NCBI RefSeq assembly: GCF_026898115.1
Contig: NZ_CP114036.1
Coordinates: 6,442,001 to 6,506,000, forward strand
Direction of reading: 5' to 3'
DNA length: 64,000 bases
Source: Streptomyces sp. S465
GTDB lineage: Bacteria; Actinomycetota; Actinomycetes; Streptomycetales; Streptomycetaceae
Shown here: positions 41,236-52,427 of the stretch, in pieces
How positions within the stretch are numbered: position 1 is the stretch's first letter
Layout: every line of letters starts with the position of its first letter
The notes under the pieces: model-generated
Told to the model about the DNA's origin: nothing
What the model saw: the letters and a program-made list of their open reading frames with translations, nothing else
Databases searched by the model: none
Made by a program: the position numbers and the translations under genes

Positions 41236-44200
41236 GTGGACGGGACCGAGTTTCGCCTGTTAGGACCGGTGGGCATATGGCGGGGCGAGCGGCCGCTGGG
41301 GCCGACCGCCGCGCAGCAGCGGTCCGTATTGGCGATGCTGTTGATGGCATCCGGCCGGGTGGTGTCCGTGGACCGGCTGGTCATGGCGGTATGGGGCGAG
41401 GACCCGCCGGGGTCCGCGCGCAACGCCGTGCAGGTGCAGATATCCAAGCTGCGGCGGATCCTGTCCGAGCTGCCCGGAGCCGAGCTGACGACGTCGGCGA
41501 AGGGCTACGCCCTGACCGTCGCCCGGGAACAGGTCGACCTGCACCGGTTCCGCGATCTGGTGCGGGCCGCGCGGGAGACCCCCAAGGGCACCGAGAACAC
41601 CGAGAGCGCCGAGGACCGGGCCGCGCGGTTGCTGCGCGCCGCGTTGCAGCTGTGGCGCGGGCCCGCGCTGGCGGATGTCGCGGGCGGCTGGCTCGCCGAA
41701 ACCCTGGGCGCCGGTCTGGAGGAGGAGCGGCGTACGGCGGTCGAGGAGTGCGCCGCGATCGACCTGCGCTCCGGGCGGCACCACGAGGCCGCCGCGGAGC
41801 TGTCCCTGCTGGTGGCCGAACACCCCCTGCGGGAGCGCTCGGTGGCGCTGCTGATGGAGGCTTTACGGCGCTGCGGGAGGCGGGCCGACGCGCTCGCGCT
41901 GTTCCGCTCCACCCGCCGCACGTATGTGGAGGAGCTGGGCATCGAACCCGGCGACGCATTGCAGCGGCTCCACCGGCAGGCGCTCGAGGACGGCGGGGAC
42001 GGCCGCCCCACCACCGATCCGTCGATGTCGTCCGGCATGCGCGGGAGCGCTCCCGCGACGCAGGCCCCCACCCCGGCCCCGGCCCCGGCCGCGGACGAGA
42101 GCGCGGGTGCGGCCGCGGCGGAGGCCGCCCCGGCTTCCGACGAGCCCCACGGGCCCGCCACAGCTCCGTCCGCCACCGCCACCGTCACCACGCCCGCGTC
42201 CGCCACCGCCGCACCCACACCCGCCGCCACGTCCGAACCGGCCGCCGCCATCACCGCCGTACCGCAGCAACTCCCCTCCGACGTCGCCCACTTCACCGGC
42301 CGGGAGCGTGAACTGGCCGGGCTGGACGCCCTGCTGCGCGCGGGCTCGGGCGAGGGCGGGGGACGGGCGCCCACGGCCGCGATGATCACCGTCATCGCGG
42401 GCAGCGGCGGCCTCGGCAAGACGACCCTCGCGGTGCACTGGGCCCACCGGGTCCGCGACCGCTTCCCCGACGGTCAGCTCTATGTGAATCTGCGCGGTTT
42501 CGGCCCCACCGGGTCGGCCATGACCGTCGCCGAGGCGGTACGCGGCTTCCTGGACGCCTTCCAGGTGCCCGCCCACCGGATCCCCGCGACCGTCGAGGCG
42601 CAGACCGCCCTGTACCGGAGCCTGGTGGCCGACCGCCGGATGCTGATCCTGCTGGACAACGCCCGGGACGCCGAGCAGGTGCGGCCCCTGCTGCCCGGCT
42701 CACCCGGCTGCCTGGTGGTGCTGACCAGCCGTAACCAGCTCACCAGCCTGGTCGTCGCCGAGCAGGCCCAGCCGCTGCCGCTGGAGCTGCTCGACCGTGC
42801 CGAGGCGCGGGAGCTGCTGATCAACCGGGTGGGCGCCGAGCGGGTGGCCGCCGAACCGCAGGCGGTGGAGGAGGTGATCACGGTGTGCGCCGGGCTGCCG
42901 CTCGCGCTGGCCATCGTGGCCGCCCGCGCCGCCACCCACCCCCGCTTCCGTCTGGAGGCGCTGGCCGGGGAGCTGCGCGACGCCCGCGGCAGCCTCGACG
43001 CGTTCGAGGGCGGCGACGCCACCACCGACGTCCGGGCCGTCTTCTCCTGGTCGTACCACACCCTGGGCACCGACGCCGCCCGGCTGTTCCGGCTGCTGGG
43101 CGTCCACCCGGGCCCCGACATCGCCGCCCCGGCCGCCGCCAGCCTGGTGGGCATCCCCGTACCGCAGGCCCGCCGGCTGCTGGTCCAGCTGACCCGGGCG
43201 CATCTGATCACCGAGCGCACCCCCGGCCAGTACGGCTTCCACGATCTGCTGCGCGCCTACGCCATGGAACTCACCCAGGCGTTGGACGCGGAGGGCGAGC
43301 GCCGCGCCGCGCTGCACCGGGTGCTCGACCACTATCTGCACACCGCCGTGGCCGCCGGGGTGGCCTTCACCCCGCACCGGGAGCCGATCACCCCCGAGCC
43401 GGTCCAGCCGGGGGTCAGCGTCGGCGAGTTCAGCGGGCACAGCCAGGCGCTGATGTGGTTCATCCTGAACCATCCGGTGCTGATCGGGGTGTCCCAGCAG
43501 GCCGCGGAGGCCGGGTTCGAGACCCACGCCTGGCAACTGGCCTGGTCGCTGGCGGAGTTCCTGGACCAGTTCGGCCACTGGCACGACCAGCGCTCCGTGC
43601 ACCGCATCGCCCTGGCCGCGGCCCACCGGATCTCCGACCTCACCGGCCAGGCACACGCCTGCCACGGCCTCGGCCTCGCCGATCTGCGGATGGGCCGCTA
43701 CGACCGGGCCCGCGGCCATCTGATGCGCGCCCTGAACCTGCACCGCGAGACCGGCGACACCATCGGCCAGGCCATGGTCCATGTCGCGCTCAACGTGGCC
43801 AGCGAGCGGCAGGGCCGCCACGACGAGGGGCTGGACCACGCGCTGCGCTCCCTGAAGCTGTACCGCGCGGCGGGCCACCGCAGCGGTGAGGCGTACGCCC
43901 TGAACAACGTGGGCTGGGCGTACGCCATGCTGGGCGACTTCCAGCAGACCCTCGTCCACTGCGAGAAGGCGCTGAACATGCTGCGCGAGGCGGAGGACGG
44001 GCGCGGTGAGTCCGCGGCCTGGGACAGCCTCGGCTACGCCCACAGCCACGTCGGCGACCACGAGCAGGCCATCACCTGCTACCGGAACGCCGTGGAGCTG
44101 CGGCGCGGCCGGGGCGAGCGGGTCCGGGAGGCCGAATCCCTCCACCGGCTCGGCAGCGCGCAGCTGGCGGCCGGGGACCGGGCCGGGGCCCGCCGCAGCT

Positions 44201-44295
44201 GGCGGCAGGCCCTGAGCCGTTTCGACACCCTCGGCCACCCCGACGCCCACCGGGTCCGGGACGGGCTCACCCGGCTGGGCGGGCCCGACGACTGA
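41236..44295 (+). CDS. SARP/AfsR-type regulator with NB-ARC and TPR domains
   Basis: This 1019-residue protein has an OmpR-like winged helix (residues about 5-95: Leu-Leu-Gly-Pro-Val, Ala-Arg-Asn-Ala-Val-Gln-Val-Gln-Ile-Ser-Lys-Leu-Arg-Arg) and a BTAD domain (about 98-255). A Thr/Ala/Pro-rich linker follows, then an NB-ARC NTPase from about 355 (Walker A Gly-Ser-Gly-Gly-Leu-Gly-Lys-Thr-Thr; Walker B Met-Leu-Ile-Leu-Leu-Asp) and about six TPR units to the end. AfsR-like members activate secondary metabolism and some stress genes. GTG 41236 gives the family's N-terminus. No biosynthetic cluster is adjacent, so its target is not clear from context. Confidence 0.95.
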   Translation: MDGTEFRLLGPVGIWRGERPLGPTAAQQRSVLAMLLMASGRVVSVDRLVMAVWGEDPPGSARNAVQVQISKLRRILSELPGAELTTSAKGYALTVAREQVDLHRFRDLVRAARETPKGTENTESAEDRAARLLRAALQLWRGPALADVAGGWLAETLGAGLEEERRTAVEECAAIDLRSGRHHEAAAELSLLVAEHPLRERSVALLMEALRRCGRRADALALFRSTRRTYVEELGIEPGDALQRLHRQALEDGGDGRPTTDPSMSSGMRGSAPATQAPTPAPAPAADESAGAAAAEAAPASDEPHGPATAPSATATVTTPASATAAPTPAATSEPAAAITAVPQQLPSDVAHFTGRERELAGLDALLRAGSGEGGGRAPTAAMITVIAGSGGLGKTTLAVHWAHRVRDRFPDGQLYVNLRGFGPTGSAMTVAEAVRGFLDAFQVPAHRIPATVEAQTALYRSLVADRRMLILLDNARDAEQVRPLLPGSPGCLVVLTSRNQLTSLVVAEQAQPLPLELLDRAEARELLINRVGAERVAAEPQAVEEVITVCAGLPLALAIVAARAATHPRFRLEALAGELRDARGSLDAFEGGDATTDVRAVFSWSYHTLGTDAARLFRLLGVHPGPDIAAPAAASLVGIPVPQARRLLVQLTRAHLITERTPGQYGFHDLLRAYAMELTQALDAEGERRAALHRVLDHYLHTAVAAGVAFTPHREPITPEPVQPGVSVGEFSGHSQALMWFILNHPVLIGVSQQAAEAGFETHAWQLAWSLAEFLDQFGHWHDQRSVHRIALAAAHRISDLTGQAHACHGLGLADLRMGRYDRARGHLMRALNLHRETGDTIGQAMVHVALNVASERQGRHDEGLDHALRSLKLYRAAGHRSGEAYALNNVGWAYAMLGDFQQTLVHCEKALNMLREAEDGRGESAAWDSLGYAHSHVGDHEQAITCYRNAVELRRGRGERVREAESLHRLGSAQLAAGDRAGARRSWRQALSRFDTLGHPDAHRVRDGLTRLGGPDD

Positions 44296-44322
44296 CGGGC
44301 GTGGGGGCGGGTCCGGCGCGCG

Positions 44323-45744
44323 TCAGCTGAACGGAATGCGCACGTACGACTGGTTGCCGATGCCGAGGGTGCTGGCGCCGTTGCCGATCGCGTTCCAGAC
44401 CTCGACGCGGACCTTGCCGCCCGAGAGGTTGGACAGCGCCGCGCCGGTCGTGGACTTCACGCCGCGGGCCTGGGTGTAGTGCTCATAGCCCGGAACCGGG
44501 TCGGTGGCGAAGTACTGGTAGGTCTCGGCGCGGTCCCAGGTCCCGTCGCCCGTGAAGTCGTAACTGACCCTGACCTGCGTCCCGTTGGCGACCGTGGTCC
44601 CGGCGTCCACGAACAGGTCGAAGGCGGTCGAGCCGCCGCTGTACGTCCTGGTGATCCCGGACGAGACGTACGTCTGCGGCTGGTACGGCGTCCCGTCGTG
44701 GTTGGTGCCGCCCGCCGAGGCCAGGGTCGCCGAGCTGGCGGACGCCGCTTCGCCGAGCGCGCCGCCGGTGCGCAGGTACTGGGTGGCCGAGCCGCCGGGC
44801 TCGGTGCCGCCGCCTCCGCCCCGCGTCCACACCGCCACGTAGTCCACCAGCATCGGGTGGCCGGGGTCGGTGGCGGCGGTGGGCGTCCTGGAGCCCTGGA
44901 CGCCGTCGGGGAAGCCGCCGCCGATCGCCACGTTCAGCAGCAGGAAGTAGCCCGCGTGGTCGGTCATGTTCGACCAGGTGGCGGCGTCCACCTGGCTCTG
45001 GCTGACGCTGTGGAACTGGGTGCCGTCCACGTACCAGCGCAGCTGGTTGGGCGAGGTGGAGCGGTCCCATTCGAAGCGGTAGGTGTGGAAGGCGGACTGG
45101 CAGCCGGCGCCGGGGCAGGCGCGGTTGGCGCCGAGGCCGCTGGTCTCCTGGCACGGGCCGCCGGGGTTGGTGCCGCAGTGCAGGGTGCCCCAGACGGAGT
45201 TGATGCCGTTGACGTTCTCCATGAAGTCGAACTCGCCGATGCCCGGCCAGTTCTGGTAGTTGCCCCGGTAGGGGCTGCCCAGCGCCCAGAAGGCGGGCCA
45301 GTAGCCGAGGGCGGCGCTCCCGGTCACGTTGGGCATCTGGATCCGGCCCTCGACCCGCAGCACGCCCCCGGCCGGTGCCTTGAAGTCGGCGCGCTTGGTC
45401 TCGATGCGCGCCGAGGTCCAGTTGCCGGCGCCGTCGCGGAGCGGGGTGATGCGGAGGTTGCCGCTGCCGTCGAGGCTGAGGTTGCTGGTGGAACTGGTGT
45501 AGCTCTGCACCTCGCCGGTGCCCCAGTTGGATGGGCCGCCGGGGTAGTTGTGCCCGGTGTCGATCTGCCAGTTGGCGGAGGAGGGGAGGGTGTTCGCGGA
45601 GCCGTTGAAGTCGTCGCCCCACTGGAGGGTCCAGTCGGGCACCGACGGTATGTCGGCACGGGCCGTGGCCGCGCCGAGGAGCGCCAGTGCGGTGGCGGTG
45701 AGGGCGGCGAGGGTGGATCTGAGCCGGTGGCGGCGGATGCGCAT
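44323..45744 (-). CDS. Secreted GH16 beta-glucanase
   Basis: This 473-residue exported enzyme has a signal peptide (Leu-Ala-Ala-Leu-Thr-Ala-Thr-Ala-Leu-Ala...Ala-Arg-Ala). The GH16 domain (residues about 30-285) has the catalytic Gly-Glu-Phe-Asp-Phe-Met-Glu-Asn motif (nucleophile and acid Glu), the class seen in laminarinases and endo-beta-1,3-glucanases. After a Gly linker, a C-terminal beta-sandwich of about 150 residues resembles a glucan-binding module. ATG 45744 follows GGAGGT at good spacing. A LacI-type palindrome upstream suggests sugar control. It converges with the SARP gene. Confidence 0.92.
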   Translation of the reverse strand: MRIRRHRLRSTLAALTATALALLGAATARADIPSVPDWTLQWGDDFNGSANTLPSSANWQIDTGHNYPGGPSNWGTGEVQSYTSSTSNLSLDGSGNLRITPLRDGAGNWTSARIETKRADFKAPAGGVLRVEGRIQMPNVTGSAALGYWPAFWALGSPYRGNYQNWPGIGEFDFMENVNGINSVWGTLHCGTNPGGPCQETSGLGANRACPGAGCQSAFHTYRFEWDRSTSPNQLRWYVDGTQFHSVSQSQVDAATWSNMTDHAGYFLLLNVAIGGGFPDGVQGSRTPTAATDPGHPMLVDYVAVWTRGGGGGTEPGGSATQYLRTGGALGEAASASSATLASAGGTNHDGTPYQPQTYVSSGITRTYSGGSTAFDLFVDAGTTVANGTQVRVSYDFTGDGTWDRAETYQYFATDPVPGYEHYTQARGVKSTTGAALSNLSGGKVRVEVWNAIGNGASTLGIGNQSYVRIPFS

Positions 45745-45761
45745 GAGGGGACCTCCAGAGG

Positions 45762-45783
45762 GGGGTGAGAGCGCTCTCACCCC
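45762..45783. promoter_or_regulatory. LacI-type operator before the GH16 gene
   Basis: The core tgagagcgctctca (45766-45779) is a perfect palindrome extended by gggg/cccc on both sides. Sites of the form TGGGAGCGCTCCCA are bound by CebR-like LacI regulators of glucan uptake and degradation in actinomycetes. It is about 20 bases upstream of the GH16 start. Confidence 0.8.
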
Positions 45784-45890
45784 TCTCTTTAGGCGTGCCC
45801 ACGTCAGGCGTCAATCGTTTGCGCGCAATATGCGCAAGGACGGCTCGCGCCCCGCTGCTCGCGCCAGGCTGCTCGCGCTCGGCGCGACGC

Positions 45891-48623
45891 TCAGGCGGGC
45901 CGCAGCCAGATCGTGGCCAGCGGCGGCAGTACCGGCAGTACGGAGGCCGGACGGCCGTGCCACCCCGTGGCCTCGGCCTTCAGCGGTTCGGAGTTGGCGA
46001 CCCCGCTGCCGCCGTAGCGCCGGTCGTCGGTGTTCAGCACCTCACGCCACATCGGCACCGCATCCGGCACCCCGATGCGGTACTCATGGCGCACCACCGG
46101 CGAGAAGTTGCTGATGGCGAGCAGCGGTGAGCCCTCGGCGTCGAACCGGAGGAAGGCGAAGACGTTGTCCTCGCGGGCGTCGCCCTCCACCCAGGAGAAG
46201 CCCTCGGGGCTGGTGTCCCGCTGCCACAGCGCGGGCGTGGCCGCGTACACCCGGTTGAGGTCGCGGACCAGGTCGCGGACGCCCCGGTGGTCGGGTTCGG
46301 CGGAGTACGACGGGTCCAGCAGCCACCAGTCGGGCCCATGGGCCTCCGACCACTCGGCGCCCTGGGCGAACTCCTGCCCCATGAACAGCAGTTGCTTGCC
46401 CGGATGGGCCCACATGAAGCCGAGGTACGCGCGGTGGTCGGCGCGCCGCTGCCACCAGTCGCCGGGCATCTTGGACACCAGGGACCGCTTGCCGTGCACC
46501 ACCTCGTCGTGGGAGATCGGCAGCACGTAGTTCTCGCTGTACGCGTACACCATCGAGAAGGTCATCTCGTGGTGGTGGTGCTTGCGGTGCACCGGCTCAT
46601 GCGCCAGATAGCCCAGCGAGTCGTGCATCCACCCCATGTTCCACTTCAGCCCGAAGCCGAGGCCGCCGAAGCCGCTGGGGCCCGTGTGGTGGGTGGCCCG
46701 GGTGACCCCGTCCCACGCGGTCGACTCCTCGGCGATGGTGACCACCCCCGGACAGCGGCGGTAGACGGTGGCGTTCATCTCCTGGAGGAAGGCGACCGCG
46801 TCCAGGTTCTCCCGGCCGCCGTGCGCGTTGGGCGTCCACTGGCCGGGCTCACGGGAGTAGTCGAGGTAGAGCATGGAGGCGACGGCGTCCACCCGCAGAC
46901 CGTCGATATGGAACTCCTCGCACCAGTAGACGGCGTTCGCGACCAGGAAATTGCGCACCTCGGTGCGGCCGTAGTCGAATTCCAGCGTGCCCCAGTCGGG
47001 ATGCGCCGCCCGCAGCGGGTCGGCGGGCTCGTACAGCGGGCGGCCGTCGAACTCCGCGAGCGCCCAGTCGTCCTTGGGGAAGTGCGCGGGCACCCAGTCC
47101 ACCAGGACCCCGATGCCCGCCTGGTGCAACGCGTCGACCAGGTACTTGAAGTCGTCGGGGGTGCCCAGCCGGGCCGTGGGCGCGTAGAAACCGGTGACCT
47201 GGTAGCCCCAGGAGCCGCCGAAGGGGTGCTCGGCCACCGGCATCAGCTCGACATGGGTGAAGCCCAGGTCCGCCACGTACGCCGGGAGCTGCTGGGCCAG
47301 TTGCCGGTAGGTCAGCCCCGGCCGCCAGGACGGCAGATGCACCTCGTAGACGGAGAACGGCAGCTCATGAACGCGCCCACCTTTTCGCCGCGCCATCCAC
47401 GCCCCATCGCCCCAGCGGTGGTGCGAGGCGTGGACGACGGAGGCGGTGGCGGGCGGGCACTCGGTGCGCCGCGCCATCGGGTCGGCGCGCAGGGTGCGGC
47501 CGCCGTCGGGCCGGGTGATTTCGAACTTGTAGAGCGCGCCCTCGCCGACACCGGGCAGGAACAGCTCCCACACACCGCTGCCGCCCAGCGAGCGCATCGG
47601 CAGGGCGGTGCCGTCCCAGTAGCTGAAGTCGCCGGTCAGCCGCACCCCGAGGGCATTGGGCGCCCATACGGTGAAGCGGGTGCCGGACACGCCCTGGTGG
47701 GTCATCGGACGCGCGCCCAGCGCCCGCCACAGCTCCTCGTGGCGGCCCTCGCCGATCAGGTGCAGATCGAACGGGCCGAGGGCGGGCAGGAAGCGGTACG
47801 GGTCGTGCAGCTCCAGCTCGGCGTCCTCGTACGACACGAGCAGCCGGTAGTCCGGGATCTCCCGGAGCGGCAGCACCCCGGAGAACAGCCCGTCCCCCTC
47901 GGCCCGCAGCCGGGCGCGCAGCCCGGCTGCGGTGACGGTCACCGACCGGGCGTACGGACGCAAGGTCCGGAAGAGCACACCGCCGCGCACGGGGTGGGCG
48001 CCGAGCAGCGCGTGCGGATCGTGGTGCGCGCCGTCCAGCAGCCGCCGCCGCTCCTCGCCCCCGAGCGCGGGCGCGGCCCGCACGCCCCGCTCGGCGTACG
48101 CCTCGTCCTCCGGCCGGTCGCCCCCGGCCACCGGCCGCCCGGTGACCCGCGACGGCTCGGCCCCGCCGCCGGGCTGGTCCGCACCACCGCGTCCGGCGCC
48201 GGGACCGGCCTCGGCGGCGCCGCCGCGCTCCTCGTGCTGCCCCTCGTCCGCGCGCGGCGCGCGGGGCACGGGCGGGGCGCCGTAGGACACCTGCCTCTCG
48301 CGGCCGGAGCGGCGGCTGTCGGCGGCTGCCCGCCGCCCCGGCCCGTCGCCGCCGACGAACGCCTCCCGGCCCGGCCCGCCGACGGCCGCCTCCTGCCCGG
48401 CCGGGCCCGCCTCCGGGGCCGCCGCGTCGGCGGGGTTCTCGGGACCGGGCCGGTCCGGGGCCGGGCGCCCGGCCCCGGCCGTCGCTTCCTGGGGATGCGG
48501 ACGGGTACGGCCGGGGAGGAACGTCGGCGGGACCGCCGGGCCGGTCGGGGCGCCGGGGGCGGCGGGCGGGTGGCCCGGTCCCTTGTCGGACGGGTGTTGG
48601 CCGGACGGCGGTCGTGCGGTCAC
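45891..48623 (-). CDS. glgB: 1,4-alpha-glucan branching enzyme
   Basis: This 910-residue GH13 enzyme makes alpha-1,6 branches in alpha-glucan. An N-terminal Pro/Gly/Arg-rich stretch of about 190 residues is probably disordered. Two beta-sandwich N-modules (about 190-410) and the barrel follow, with Gly-Leu-Arg-Val-Asp-Ala-Val (nucleophile Asp), Ile-Ala-Glu-Glu-Ser (acid Glu) and Ile-Ser-His-Asp-Glu (transition-state Asp). GTG 48623 has GGGAGG upstream. It is the last of the glgE-treS-mak-glgB set and lies 120 bp after mak. Confidence 0.96.
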   Translation of the reverse strand: MTARPPSGQHPSDKGPGHPPAAPGAPTGPAVPPTFLPGRTRPHPQEATAGAGRPAPDRPGPENPADAAAPEAGPAGQEAAVGGPGREAFVGGDGPGRRAAADSRRSGRERQVSYGAPPVPRAPRADEGQHEERGGAAEAGPGAGRGGADQPGGGAEPSRVTGRPVAGGDRPEDEAYAERGVRAAPALGGEERRRLLDGAHHDPHALLGAHPVRGGVLFRTLRPYARSVTVTAAGLRARLRAEGDGLFSGVLPLREIPDYRLLVSYEDAELELHDPYRFLPALGPFDLHLIGEGRHEELWRALGARPMTHQGVSGTRFTVWAPNALGVRLTGDFSYWDGTALPMRSLGGSGVWELFLPGVGEGALYKFEITRPDGGRTLRADPMARRTECPPATASVVHASHHRWGDGAWMARRKGGRVHELPFSVYEVHLPSWRPGLTYRQLAQQLPAYVADLGFTHVELMPVAEHPFGGSWGYQVTGFYAPTARLGTPDDFKYLVDALHQAGIGVLVDWVPAHFPKDDWALAEFDGRPLYEPADPLRAAHPDWGTLEFDYGRTEVRNFLVANAVYWCEEFHIDGLRVDAVASMLYLDYSREPGQWTPNAHGGRENLDAVAFLQEMNATVYRRCPGVVTIAEESTAWDGVTRATHHTGPSGFGGLGFGLKWNMGWMHDSLGYLAHEPVHRKHHHHEMTFSMVYAYSENYVLPISHDEVVHGKRSLVSKMPGDWWQRRADHRAYLGFMWAHPGKQLLFMGQEFAQGAEWSEAHGPDWWLLDPSYSAEPDHRGVRDLVRDLNRVYAATPALWQRDTSPEGFSWVEGDAREDNVFAFLRFDAEGSPLLAISNFSPVVRHEYRIGVPDAVPMWREVLNTDDRRYGGSGVANSEPLKAEATGWHGRPASVLPVLPPLATIWLRPA

Positions 48624-48743
48624 GGGGTGGTCCTCCCGGGGGTGTCGGGGGTCGGGGGTCGGAAGCGGCGGGCGGGCGGCGATCCGGGGGCGGGCCGAGG
48701 GGCGGCCGGGGTCCGGACCTGGTGCCGCTCGGCGGTCCCGGGC

Positions 48744-50270
48744 TCAGTCGCGGGCGTTGGCGAGGCGGCGGATGGCGGTCATGGGGACGGGGAGCCAGTC
48801 GGGACGGTGCCGCGCCTCGTAGAGCACCTCGTAGACGGCCTTGTCGGTTTCGTGGGCACGCAGCAGCTCCGGCTCGTCGCGCGGATCGGTGCCGGAGGCG
48901 TCGGCGTAGCCCGCGCAGTACGCGGCGCGGGTGCGGCCGGCCCACTCCTGCGGGTGCTCATGGCGTCCGACGGCCGCCGCGTAGTCGAAGGACCGCAGCA
49001 TGCCCGCGATATCGCGTACCGGCGGCTGCGGACGGCGCCGCTCGGCCAGCGGACGGGACGGCTCGCCCTCGAAGTCGATCAGGGACCACCGGCCGCCCCC
49101 TCCGCCACCACCCCGGTCGCCGCCGTCCCAGGTCAGCAGCGCCTGCCCCAGGTGCAGATCGCCGTGGATGCGCTGGGCCGCCCAGGTGCGGCCCGCGCGC
49201 CCCAGCGCGGCCAGGTCCCCGTACGCCCCGTGCAGCGCGGCGCGGTACGGCTGGAGGGCGGGCACCGCGGCGGCGGCCGAGTCCAGCCGCTCGCTCATGG
49301 TGGCGGCCAGGTGCTCGATCTGCGGGCGGCGCAGCACGGAGGTGGGCAGTGCGCGGGCCATCGCCAGATGCACCTCGGCGGTGGCGCGCCCCAGCGCGCG
49401 GGCGGCGTCGGTGAAGTCGCCCCGGGCGGCCAGGGTGTCCAGCGCGAGCTGCCAGCCGTCCCGGGAGCCGGTCAGGAAGGGTTGCAGCACCCCCAGGGTG
49501 AACGGTTCCGGGCGCGGCCCGGCGGCGCCCTCGGCGGGTGGTTCGGCCTCGAACCAGGCGGCGGGCGCGGGCACCCGGGAGCAGCCGGTGCGGGCGAGCG
49601 CGAGGGGGAGTTCCAGGTCGGGGTTGGTGCCGGGACTGACCCGGCGGAACAGCTTGAGAACAAACGTATCGCCGTAGACCACCGACGAGTTGGACTGTTC
49701 GGCGGTCATCAGCCGGGGCGTGAGCGCGGAGGGGATGGCGCTGGACGGCTCCCGTACGAAGCGCAGCGGGCCGAGCCGGCCGGGCATCCGCAGCCGTTCC
49801 AGCAGCAGTGTGGTGAGCCGCGGGTCGGACAGCGCCTCGTAGACCGCCTGCCCGTCCAGCGGCCCGCCACTGGGCCGGCCGACGAGCGCGGGGGCGAGCG
49901 GCGGCGGGAGGGTGGGGCGCACTCCGAGCAGGATCTGGTAGCAGTCGCTGGCCGCCGCCCCGCGCCGGTGGCCGCAGCCGAAACCGTGCCGGTGGCCGGG
50001 CGGCTCGGGCTGCTGGGCGCGGATGAGCAGGTGGAGCAGTCCGGGCGTGCTTCCGCTCGTCGCCCACGGCAGCAGCTCGGTGGCGCAGACCAGCGCGAAG
50101 CCGGTGACGGGACGGCCCTTGCCCGCGAACCAGCGCTGCCGGGGCAGCCACTCGGCGAGCAGCGGCGCGAGCGAGGCGAGCAGCCCGGACGGGCCCGCGG
50201 CCGCGGCCGTGGCCAAGGGTGCGGCGGTCGGCGGGTGCTGTGCCCCCCGGGAGAACGGAGCTTCCGGCAT
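48744..50270 (-). CDS. mak: Maltokinase
   Basis: This 508-residue enzyme phosphorylates maltose to maltose 1-phosphate, the donor for GlgE. It belongs to the aminoglycoside-phosphotransferase-like fold, with the N-terminal cap (Leu-Pro-Arg-Gln-Arg-Trp-Phe-Ala-Gly-Lys) and the Brenner motif Arg-Ile-His-Gly-Asp-Leu-His-Leu-Gly-Gln. The metal-binding Leu-Ile-Asp-Phe-Glu-Gly-Glu-Pro-Ser-Arg-Pro is intact. A Gly run (Gly-Gly-Gly-Gly-Gly-Gly) interrupts the loop before Leu-Ile-Asp. ATG 50270 has AAGGAC upstream. It lies between treS and glgB, as in other Streptomyces. Confidence 0.94.
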   Translation of the reverse strand: MPEAPFSRGAQHPPTAAPLATAAAAGPSGLLASLAPLLAEWLPRQRWFAGKGRPVTGFALVCATELLPWATSGSTPGLLHLLIRAQQPEPPGHRHGFGCGHRRGAAASDCYQILLGVRPTLPPPLAPALVGRPSGGPLDGQAVYEALSDPRLTTLLLERLRMPGRLGPLRFVREPSSAIPSALTPRLMTAEQSNSSVVYGDTFVLKLFRRVSPGTNPDLELPLALARTGCSRVPAPAAWFEAEPPAEGAAGPRPEPFTLGVLQPFLTGSRDGWQLALDTLAARGDFTDAARALGRATAEVHLAMARALPTSVLRRPQIEHLAATMSERLDSAAAAVPALQPYRAALHGAYGDLAALGRAGRTWAAQRIHGDLHLGQALLTWDGGDRGGGGGGGRWSLIDFEGEPSRPLAERRRPQPPVRDIAGMLRSFDYAAAVGRHEHPQEWAGRTRAAYCAGYADASGTDPRDEPELLRAHETDKAVYEVLYEARHRPDWLPVPMTAIRRLANARD

Positions 50271-50690
50271 GGCGTCGCGTCCTTTCCCCGGGCACACGAC
50301 AGATCAGGGCAAAGTGTCCCGGATTGCGGCATTGACTGTGCGACGGTGCGGGACGTGTCGGGCGAGGATCGTCCGTACGGCGAACTCGGAGTACGCGATC
50401 GGGTCCGCCGATGGCGGATGTGAGTATCAGAGTGCCCATGACGCACAGTCGAAAACGCCCGTACGCGCCCGAGATGGACGCGTACGGACGGGCGAGGGGT
50501 GCGCCCTGGCCGAAAACCGGCGGGCACCGGAAGAACTCGGCCGCGTCGGAGGGGCCAGCCGCGCGGCAACGGCCCAGCTGTGCCAGAACAACCCAGCCAG
50601 GCCGGAGCAGCGACCCACGCGCGCCAAAGCAACTCACGCGCGCCAAAGCAACCCACGCGCGCCAAAGCAACCCACGCGTGCCGGAAAGAC
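50271..50690. other. 420-bp gap between treS and mak
   Basis: No convincing gene is seen. The treS-proximal end holds four 19-bp tandem repeats (50617-50692). The rest shows no clear hairpin or known regulator site but probably holds a promoter for mak-glgB, since the gap is long for an operon. Confidence 0.5.

Positions 50691-50692
<2 letters not shown>
50617..50692 (-). repeat. 19-bp tandem repeat at the treS stop
   Basis: The unit acgcgcgccaaagcaaccc occurs at 50617-50635 (one mismatch), 50636-50654 and 50655-50673, with a degenerate fourth copy at 50674-50692 that runs into the treS stop codon. It lies in the 3' untranslated region of treS. Confidence 0.85.

Positions 50693-52423
<1,731 letters not shown>

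Positions 52424-52427
<4 letters not shown>

Noticed and set aside
46287..50423. 1378-residue plus-strand open frame opposite glgB and mak
   Set aside because: Antisense shadow; both glgB and mak have complete catalytic motifs on the other strand.
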